Of a DNA stretch of 64,000 nt, positions 56,710-64,000 are shown one piece after another. Position 1 is the first letter of the stretch; the number at the start of each line of letters is the position of its first letter. Below the pieces are notes generated by a model. The model saw only the letters and a program-made list of their open reading frames with translations. It was not told where the DNA came from and did not search any database. The stretch lies in contig JBBBDQ010000420.1 of the NCBI GenBank assembly GCA_037127315.1, positions 3,472,001 to 3,536,000 on the forward strand, given 5' to 3'. Origin of the DNA: Ascarosepion bandense (Eukaryota; Mollusca; Cephalopoda; Sepiida; Sepiidae). The position numbers and the translations under genes are program-made.

Positions 56710-57005
56710 ATAGAAACGGTTTAATTCAGGCGACTAGCATAAATTGCTCGGCCTAACTGAAAATTAATAGGTTCCTACGACCTATATTAACTAAATGCTG
56801 CGATCAGCCAATATCGTAAATTTATCCTTTTTCTAAAACTAATTTAGAACAGTTTTAGTAAAATTTCAGTACAGCAACAACAGTAGCTAACTATGAAAAT
56901 CTAAGGTCATTTTTGGAATCAGCACCATCGAATTTGCTAAAAAATGTGTTTTGTTTTTTGGCGCCAAAAATCATGTTGATCAGTGTAATTAATAAATAGT
57001 GTGCA
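56710..57005. other. No feature seen
   Basis: AT-rich, no match. Confidence 0.4.
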
Positions 57006-57007
57006 TC

Positions 57008-57008
<1 letters not shown>

Positions 57009-57045
<37 letters not shown>

Positions 57046-57480
57046 GATGGAACTAGAAGAGAAAAGTACCAGGATAAAAGTGAGTGCCCCTTTGGAAAGG
57101 GAAATAGGATAATTAGGAAGAATGTCTACTTTAGCATGTATAATAAAAAATTGTGAAGGAAGAAAGGAAAGTTTAATAGAGAGAAAATAAAAAAGTAAAA
57201 ACAAAGGAAGAAAGAAAGTTGAAATATAAAACTGAAAAGCCTGAAAAGAAAGGAAAGGCATCAGATGACAAGCGAAGGAAAAAAAGCAATGAAGAATAGG
57301 AATAGGAAAGAAAAATGAAATGGGAATGAGAGTGGAAGGAAGAAGAAGAATAGAGAAAGAAAAGAATGTAAGGAAGGGGAATAACTGGAATAAAAAAGGA
57401 AAGAAAGAAAGAACAAGAAAATGAAAGAATGAATTAAGGATACAAAGAATAAATGAAATAAGCATAAAAAAATAAAAGGA
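57009..57480. repeat. (TA)n followed by A/G-rich low-complexity DNA
   Basis: TA tract to 57042, then about 430 bp almost free of C on the plus strand (GAAAGGAAAG-type). The 158- and 83-codon minus-strand frames here are F, L and S strings caused by composition. Confidence 0.8.
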
Positions 57481-57889
57481 GAAAGAATGAAAACATTATC
57501 AGTATTATGCATAGGTATATCAATAAATTTATACCCTTAGAATAAAGACAATATTTTTCTTCAATAAATATCAACTTTTCAACATAAACGCTTAGATTTA
57601 TGAGTAACAATTTATCAAATCGAACAAACGTTATGCAATGAAAATTTGAATCAGTACTCAACAATAATTCAATGTCAGGATACGGACATCTTGATGATAA
57701 ACTTTTCCTTACACCTAATGGTGTGTAGGGCCACGTTTTTGCTGTTTCCGTGACAATTTTTTTTTTTATGGGGCAGGGTTGATACTAAAGTAAAATTTCA
57801 AAGTGAATACATTTTAAGGCATAAGAAAAGAGCAGAAATATCTGAAATAAATTAGCAAAATATTTTAAGTTTTGTTAGAGAAAGATAAT

Positions 57890-58216
57890 TTGAATATCGC
57901 CCGGTTCACACTTCACCCACGTCTATTGAACAAGTGAAGAGGCGCATCCCTTGTTCTCTGTTTAGGATGTGGTTTCCGGCTTTCTCCTTTCCAATCTTTT
58001 CACTCTTTTCTTTTCTTTTTTTTTTCAATTGGAGTAGATAGACTGAACTATCAGCCGATTCACACACCACCCACGTATATTGGACAGGTGAAGAGGCACA
58101 TCCCTTGTTTCCTGTTTAGGATGTGGTTTCCGGCTTTCTTTTTCCAATCTTTTCACTCTTACGTAGCCCCCTGTGCATCAGTGGCGTTACCGCCTTGCTC
58201 GGGTTGATATGATTAA
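57890..58216 (+). mobile_element. Element C, two units plus tail
   Basis: Units start near 57896 and 58048: ATCGCCCGGTTCACAC, GAACAAGTGAAGAGGCGCAT, TTTAGGATGTGGTTTCCGGC and CCAATCTTTTCACTCTT. The tail TTACGTAGCCCCCTGTGCAT, CAGTGGCGTTACCGCCTTGC, TCGGGTTGATATGATTAAAA is the same as the end of LINE-K at 56637-56706. Confidence 0.8.
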
Positions 58217-58219
58217 AAA

Positions 58220-58545
58220 AGAACTGGCAAGAGGGAGATATTGTAGAAAATTGCCAAAGGGTAGAATTGGCAATAGATCCAAGTCGAGATTCCCAACCTC
58301 CCCAGTTTGTTTTGGCCTCCTTTTATCTCGGCTGGTTCAGCCTCTGATTGTCCCATTCCATTCATTATTTTAATTCTCCCCACTCCCTTAGAGAGTGTGC
58401 TTCTTGATTTCATCGTTTGGCGGAATACAGCGGCCACTCTTTTTCTGTGATGGACGGGTTTTACTAACATTATTTATTATTTTAGTTTAAAAGACGGGTT
58501 GTATTTTTAGTTTATTGTTTGGGTTCATACCCCTCCCACCATTTC
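58220..58545. other. Unassigned, moderately GC-rich
   Basis: An 85-codon minus-strand frame (58213-58470) without known motifs. It sits between element C and repeat H and could be the upstream part of H. Confidence 0.3.
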
Positions 58546-58549
58546 ATAT

Positions 58550-58841
58550 TTCATTAAATGATTTAAGTTATATTTTATGTTGTATATAAATATATTTTTA
58601 TTATCATGGGCTTTCCCCCGTTTTTAGGAGCCCCTCGTAAAAATGTGGTATTATGGTGTATGAAGGATTGGGAGGCGATGGATGGGTTCTTTTGGTGATA
58701 GAGCAAATTGTAACGAGTGAATGGGTCGTGATAGTGTTTAGCTAGGTATAGGATAGTTAAACGAGAACCAACCTCTACCCCTTCCCCTTTTCGGCCATGT
58801 GCCACAATTTTGTATATTTATACAAAATAAATATTGAGAAG
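58550..58841 (+). mobile_element. Interspersed repeat H, copy 2
   Basis: Homolog of 6838-7130. Here the minus-strand frame is open through TILYLAKHYHDPFTRYNLLY and HQKNPSIASQSFIHHNTTFL, while copy 1 has a stop where Q follows H. End with CAAAATAAATATTGAG. Confidence 0.6.
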
Positions 58842-58844
58842 AAT

Positions 58845-59060
58845 TAGCAGTAAAAAAAGGCGAGTTTTTCATGCTGGGAAGTGATTTTCGTGTTGTTTTA
58901 ACTGCTCGATCAAATAAAGGCAGGCAAAGTTTCTCACTGAGCAAGCGTTGCAACAAAGTTGTGTGATTCTACGCAGTCCATCGATCATACTAGCACGAGG
59001 TTTGGCACGGTCCTGACACTTGGTCCTGTCGACCAGTGCTTCATGCCCCACAGCAACATA
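58845..59060. other. Short frame resembling a LINE C-terminus, uncertain
   Basis: The minus-strand frame 58869-59051 reads MGHEALVDRTKCQDRAKPRA and SMIDGLRRITQL, similar in style to RTE C-termini. I cannot confirm it without a search. Confidence 0.25.
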
Positions 59061-59064
59061 TCAT

Positions 59065-59920
59065 TTTTTTTTTGTTGTTTAAAGAGGGAGTTATGGCTAC
59101 TAGAATATTTAGCCCTGCTTTCCTTTTCCGCGTTTTTCTTCTTTGTTTTTAATTATCTATTCTGTTCCTCTTTTTATTTCATCCGATTTCCACTCCCCGC
59201 CTTCAAAATCATTCAGTCTGTCATGTATTTCAAGAAGACTTTTTATCATGTCCGTTTATAATATTCCCTTTCGGTTTTTCTCTTTTAATTCTCAGAGATC
59301 TTTAACATTTAGATAACGGAAAATTCCCAGCTTAATTGTCCGAAGTTAAAAAAAAAATAGCTAAAGTAAATTTCTCACATCTCAGAAGAAATTTTTCGTC
59401 AGAAACTTATAAATTCTAATTTCTCTTTCCGGAAGTAAGCAAAAGAAAAAAATATCATTCACACTTGGCTGTAATATAAAAATCACAGCCCACTTAAGTT
59501 TATAGCTTTAGAAGTCAGAGTAGACTATTACTATTTATTGATAAATACATTTATTTTTATTTTTTTCGCTTTGATTTGATGATAGATTAAATCATTTAAA
59601 ACGTTCTTTATTTTCATTTTGAAAAATATTTTTTCTCCTAAAAGGTCAGCAAATGTTCGATTCCTATCCAAATAAAAATTTCTCAAAATTTAGAAAAATT
59701 GGCAATATCAGTTTTCAGGAGATTTAAGTTAAAAACACAGAAACAAAATCTTTCGTTCGAAACCATTAAAAAAGGTCATGTCTCAAGTGATCATTCAGGC
59801 AATTATAAAATCCAGTATACAAACATATCGGTAATGTTGACAATAGTAGCAGTAAAATTAACCGCCACTGCTTACAGGAAACATTTAGCAGTCATTAACT
59901 GAACAGTTAGTATTGTAATT
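59065..59920. other. Unassigned stretch
   Basis: T-rich first half, AT-rich second half. No feature supported. Confidence 0.4.
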
Positions 59921-59924
59921 TACT

Positions 59925-60055
59925 AAGCGCAGCTTAGATATGGCACAAGGCCGAAAGTATAGAGCGCCCAGTGAGGATCGAACTCACTACTGAATTGCAA
60001 TAGTTCTAGCGAGACAAGCTTGCTAACCATTGCACCACTTCCAGGTGCTCACTGA
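59925..60055 (-). mobile_element. SINE-I single copy
   Basis: Minus strand: GTGGTGCAATGGTTAGCAAG (A box), GTAGTGAGTTCGATCCTCAC (B box), GGGCGCTCTATACTTTCGGC and CTTGTGCCATATCTAAGC. This is the clearest copy of the family and the key to the trimer at 2.2-2.6 kb. ACTGAACAGTTAGTATT occurs on both sides (59898-59914, 60050-60066), a target duplication of about 17 bp. Confidence 0.8.
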
Positions 60056-60159
60056 ACAGTTAGTATTACCGTCGGTTGAAATTCATAAATCTATTTATTG
60101 AAATTGTTTGTCCAGGAAATTAGGCTTCTCAAGTTCACTAAATGATATGACAATTTCTA

Positions 60160-60985
60160 TTGGGTCGTCCGGAAAGTTTATGCTAATTATTAAGGAAAAT
60201 TAAAACACAAAAACTAATGCCATTAAATATTTATTCAACTAAATAGGAATCATTCTGTCGTACAACCTTTTTCTACTTTCTTTCCTCAATTTAAAGATTC
60301 TGTTTTCCTAGAATTTTGGTCGTTTCTCGGAAAAGAACACATTAAGTTTATTTTCTATGTCATCCATAGAATTAACATTTTTACTATGGAGATTATTTTG
60401 CAAGGACCTGAGTAAATGAAAATCAGAAGAAGCAATGTTTGGTGAATATTGAGAGTGAGATAATAGATTCCCGCCAACCTGCAACAATTTTTGTCGGTGA
60501 CCAAAGTAACGTGAGGTCAGGGATTATCCTGATAGAAAACAGCACTTTTCCTGTTCGCCAATTCTAGGCGTTTTTATTGACTTGCTACCTTTAATACGTA
60601 CACCTGCGAGCAATACTTTACAGGATCAGTTCACTGGTTACTGCATTTGACGGCTTGTGTGGCTTGCTATCGGCTCTTTTTCGCTGAACATTGTTGTAAA
60701 CGATCCATTTCTCATCAACTGTCACAATTTGCTTAAAAAAGGGTGTATTTACATTGTGATCTTTTCACCCAAGTAATGTGGTACCCATATATCTCAGCAA
60801 CGACGAGGCATTATTCATGAGGCATCATACGAGAGGCTCTCTGGGTTGCCAAGAAGCTTTGCGCAGCGGAGCTGGTAATTTCTGACATTGCGTGCGCTGC
60901 GGTGATTAAGAAGAATCCGTAGAACACGCTTTCTTTCACTGCGGTTTCGTACGACTGTTGTGCAATATGAACAAAGGCTACATGG
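60160..60985 (-). mobile_element. Mariner-family transposon remnant, transposase D,D34D
   Basis: The plus-strand left edge TTGGGTCGTCCGGAAAGTTT is a mariner-type terminal repeat after TA (60158-60159). Minus strand: VTVDEKWIVYNNVQRKRADS (first D near 60714), a stop after SELIL, then FLSG or YQDN with the second D near 60525, and SPNIASSDFHLLRSLQNNLH with the third D near 60423. The second-to-third spacing is 34 codons. The C-terminus is FWENRIF-like. Frameshifts are frequent; the N-terminus and other terminal repeat were not found. Confidence 0.8.
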
Positions 60986-60989
60986 TTCA

Positions 60990-61830
60990 TTTCTTGGATG
61001 GAAAGTTCTTTACATTGGAAGCCAATAGCGTCTATTCCCATGTGATATCGTCAATGAGAAAAAAATCAGCACTACGTACTCTTGTCTGCTCGGCGTTATT
61101 CGAGTCGTGGTGTGGACGACAGGAGTTTCATGGAAACGAGAAGTTCTCCTTTTCTCAACTGATGGCTTGCTTTAAATAACAGCTTAAAGTGAAGATCAGA
61201 GCGGAAAGGGTGCGACTCTCTTAATCGAAATTCGGCAAAAGGTGGGTGAGGTTTTTGCCCCTGGTGTCAGAGATGCTGATCTGGAGTGATTGTTGCTCCT
61301 CTAACAGAAACGTAGTTATCCCAGCCCGTTTTTTATGTTCGATTAAGATGTTTCCAACTGCGCATTTTTTACCTTCCTGGGAACTTAGCTAGTGTGTTAA
61401 TTAAGGCCCGTTTGTCCCCACATTTTTTATTTTCTCCTACCCATTCCCTGACAGTTGTCTTTGATATATGGCAGCACCAGATACCTTTTCGATCTGGAAT
61501 TCCACCCAGTTTACCTCGATCTTCTACCACACACTGATCATTATTGGGGTGGGGGTTCATTACTAACAAACTGTCATCCGCATGCATATATATAAAGTAA
61601 AATAAATTTTCAAAATTCAAAAATGTTGAATGAACATTTCAACATGAAATCCCTTAGAGAGATTTCACGTATCCTCAGCAACAGTCCATATTCCAAAATG
61701 AGAATAAAAATAAAATTAAAGAGAAATAAAAAAATAAATAAAAAAATGACGGTTACGATTTGAGAAATTTACATCACAATTTTTTTTCTTTGGGATTTAC
61801 CTTCCTACTTTTCTGTTTTGGATTAAAGTA
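60990..61830. other. Unassigned, possibly upstream mariner or another element
   Basis: A minus-strand frame (61369-61620) contains CCHISKTTVREWVGENKKCG, vaguely helix-turn-helix-like, but I cannot place it. A (TA) cluster lies at 61585. Confidence 0.3.
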
Positions 61831-61839
61831 TTTTAATAA

Positions 61840-62115
61840 ATACGCTCTCACGCCCTGATTGAGCACTCTGGAAGAATGGTAGACTTTGAAAAATAGTAGC
61901 TACTCTCGCATACACGCATCGCTGATTCACTAATGAATTAGAGCACTCTGGCTATTGGGCGTGTATAATGACAATATACATGCTAAAAAGTCTGCCTTTT
62001 TCTACGGAACGCCCATAACCCAGAGGTAGAATCGCCGACTGACGCCATTTCGGTCTGTTTCAATCCTGGGTTAGAAGCAATCGGAGTCTAACCGTACTGA
62101 TGAACCCCTTTCCCA
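61840..62115 (+). mobile_element. SINE-E copy 4
   Basis: A-box-like TAACCCAGAGGTAGAATCGC and B-box-like GGTCTGTTTCAATCCTGGGT, upstream GGAAGAATGGTAGACTTTGA and downstream AACCGTACTGATGAAC. Pairs with the minus copy at 53.0-53.2 kb. Confidence 0.75.
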
Positions 62116-62379
62116 CTTTTGTGTAATTAAAATTTTATCCTAGATTTTTAACTGTATAAGTGTCTTCTTAGCTTTTGTGATTATCGAGTGACAGGCACGT
62201 GTGTATGCATTATGGCAAAAGAGATATCGTCAGTATGAATGGGTCAGCAGAAGAGATATTAGTTTATGACTAGAGATGAACGAAACTTTCCCCCATCCCC
62301 CATATAGATCTTTTGACACATTTTTAACTTTTCTGCAATAAATAATAGGATCAAAGTGTAGTATCTGTTCTCAAATACT

Positions 62380-63080
62380 CATTTCCGCTCTCCGGACACC
62401 TCCAGCTAGGCGTACGCTTCTTTTAGAGATCCCGCTACCTGCGACTGATTCCTTTAGCGCATTGCGTTTTAGTAAGCAGCCGGTCTCGCTGTAGATTTGA
62501 CTCTGCTTCGGAGGTGGAACGGTCTTATCCGCTTGAGGTTCCGCTACCCGCTTTAGATCACATTACCCGCTGTCGATCCGGCAAAAAATACGACGACTGT
62601 TCAAGTACAATTGCCGTGGCTTTCACACGTGCTAGCTCGCAGCGATCCCGATTAACCGCGGTCGAATCCTGCAAAGGAAGCAAAACACGAGCCAGCCCAC
62701 GACCGCAGCGCACACGTGCTAGCTGGCCCACAGCCGAATCCGTTCTCCTCGGATTATGTTTAGTTGCAGCCGAGACTCAACGTTCCAGCCTCTGCCGTTC
62801 CTGCCAGACGCTAACGACTTTTCAGCCTGAGCTGTCCATGCGATATTGCTACCGACCGACACGAACGACTTTCCTGCCTGAGCTGATCCTGACGACGTTC
62901 TAGCTTTTCCGACTTCCTCCTGGTTGCTTGTCGGTTTTATCACAATAAAATTGACTTTGAAACTTTACATCTTCTTCTCCGTCTCCTCGTTGTCTTTACT
63001 GTTTTCGCACATACAAAAGTTTGTGGGGTCGATACCCATTCCCTACCTCGGCTTCGCAACAAATGCTTTGAGTGCCTGAG
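62380..63080 (+). other. GC-rich island with LTR-like 3' features
   Basis: The most GC-rich stretch of the window (62500-62930). After it come an AATAAA signal (in CACAATAAAATTGAC, about 62942), a pyrimidine-rich run, GGGGTCGATACCC and a possible terminus TTCGCAACA. A plus-strand frame of 129 codons (62514-62903) is R/S/T-rich without a motif. It could be an LTR of an unrecognised family or a CpG-rich exon. No flanking duplication could be found. Confidence 0.35.
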
Positions 63081-63084
63081 AAGG

Positions 63085-63435
63085 ATTTGTGTATATAAGG
63101 CACTATTCAACAGTGCTTAATCGGTGACACACTCAGTGACTGTTGGAGAGCGCATATTATTTTTTAAGAAGATTTCTCGGATATTCAGGCCAGTAGACGA
63201 AAATAAATAAATATGCTGTTTATTAAATGAAGGGAGAGTCTACTTAAATATGCATATCCACTAAGAGTAACATTTAAGTAATAAAATATTGATACATAAG
63301 TGATTGTGATTGCTTCACAAGATATTGCAAAAGTAAAGCATAAAATGCTTATTGAATGCAGCTAAACGTTCAAATTATATAGAAATTATAGTGTTACATA
63401 AGGATATAGAGGTCATGATGTTTAAAAGGACTACA
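63085..63435. other. No feature seen
   Basis: One TATA-like TGTATATAAGGC near 63090; otherwise AT-rich. Confidence 0.35.
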
Positions 63436-63439
63436 GACA

Positions 63440-63705
63440 TAAATATTTACATTCTAAATAAGCTGTTGCCACTATCATTATTGCCATATTCACAACGTTT
63501 CGGTCGTTGCATGCTCGGACCTTCTTTGTTGATTGAACTCTTCATTCCGATCCCTGGGGTAGATTGTTCTTGTTCCATGAATCACGCCACTTCCGGATAT
63601 CTTAATTTTCTCCCTTTGACTCTTTTTTTTTTTATCACTGCTGTAGCCAGGTATTGAACTCACAACATTTTAGGTCAGGTCAAAGGTTTTATACACTAGA
63701 CCATG
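63440..63705 (-). mobile_element. SINE-D, near-complete, minus strand
   Basis: Minus strand: ATGGTCTAGTGTATAAAACC (A-box-like), GTTGTGAGTTCAATACCTGG (B-box-like), CTACAGCAGTG (CAACAGCAGTG at 3.14 kb), CAACGACCGAAACGTTGTGA and AATATTTATGTCTG. It has the same head-body order as the 2.94-kb copy, confirming that the head belongs to the family. Confidence 0.7.
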
Positions 63706-64000
63706 TTTTAAAAAGGGTATATGAATTTTTGAGTCTTATAAACCTAATAGATCAGTAACAATTTTTTTTTACCAGAGCTTATATTACTCTCTTCATGCTA
63801 TTAGTTATTCTCTAGCACTCCGTATTACTGATCCCAATATTGTATTCATTTCTATACTTGGTCGATTTAAAAGAATTTTGTAGCCTAGTATATGCGCTGA
63901 TTCCTTAAGTTTTCGTATTTTCTAGTGTTGTTCTCTATCTTTTATTTCATTTTCATCCCACATGAAGTGGTGATCTCATTTTCCTTGCATATGTGATCAG
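63706..64000. other. No feature seen
   Basis: AT-rich end of window without supported features. Confidence 0.4.

Noticed and set aside
56989..57465. 158-codon minus-strand open frame resembling a membrane protein
   Set aside because: The plus strand is A/G-rich with almost no C, so the complement has few stops and encodes F/L/S strings. This is a composition artefact.
62514..62903. 129-codon frame in the GC-rich island
   Set aside because: R/S/T-rich without motif; overlapping minus-strand frame of similar length; GC-rich DNA has few stops.

Overview
The window reads as non-genic DNA of a large, AT-rich, repeat-packed metazoan genome. Coleoid cephalopods, octopods in particular, fit best. 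The reasons are several families of tRNA-derived SINEs, degraded RTE-like and CR1/Jockey-like LINEs, Tc1/mariner and Helitron-like debris, and dozens of (TA)n, (CA)n, (TATC)n and (AAT)n tracts. The species assignment is inference. I found no host protein-coding exon that I would defend. Nearly all long open frames are retroelement remnants or translated microsatellites.

Family names used here are local labels. SINE-A is tRNA-derived, about 300 bp, and ends in a CAGTCAGTCATG...TGACTGACTG tail. SINE-D is tRNA-derived with a CGAAACGTCGTACAAATG body. SINE-E has a tRNA-like head and an (AT)n tail. SINE-I is a short tRNA-like unit. SINE-Z has a tRNA-Ser/Leu-like head. LINE-K is CR1/Jockey-like, LINE-R is RTE-like with (GAA)n ends, and LINE-L is an APE-type LINE. 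Element C is a roughly 160-bp unit arranged in tandem.

Layout: 1-2.6 kb is AT-rich DNA, a GC-rich patch and a tandem trimer of SINE-I. 2.75-3.78 kb is LINE-K carrying a SINE-D with a 12-bp target duplication. 4.1-5.1 kb holds SINE-A pieces and element C. 5.92-8.29 kb is a 2.37-kb inverted repeat with 707-bp arms, nearly identical, each carrying a 5S-rRNA-like sequence. 9.7-12.4 kb has LINE-K with a SINE-A inside it, an inverted SINE-A pair and a Helitron-like element. 13-15 kb is microsatellite-rich. 15.8-16.75 kb has LINE fragments. 17.2-17.8 kb is a diverged tandem repeat. 18.1-19.1 kb is a SINE-Z whose tRNA-like head is repeated 12 times. 21-24.3 kb contains a LINE-K / SINE-A / solo-LTR nest three levels deep. 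25.4-27.9 kb has an AT minisatellite and a 5'-inverted LINE-R carrying a second solo LTR. 28-35 kb holds SINEs, a Tc1 deletion derivative and LINE-R. 35.3-38.6 kb is the longest LINE remnant (LINE-L, minus strand, endonuclease plus RT). 39-47.4 kb has SINE-A copies, foldbacks, two Helitron-like copies, a five-unit element-C array and a macro-tandem repeat carrying (TATC)n. 48-58.9 kb has SINE-Z, a palindromic SINE-D, LINE-R, a Tc1 transposase start, LINE-K and element C. 59-64 kb has SINE-I, a mariner D,D34D remnant, SINE-E, a GC-rich island and SINE-D.

No operon or gene cooperation is visible. What can be read is a stratigraphy of insertions: target duplications, an intact paralogous empty site and nested junctions give relative ages. 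The sequence also carries many inverted repeats that would form long double-stranded RNA if transcribed.
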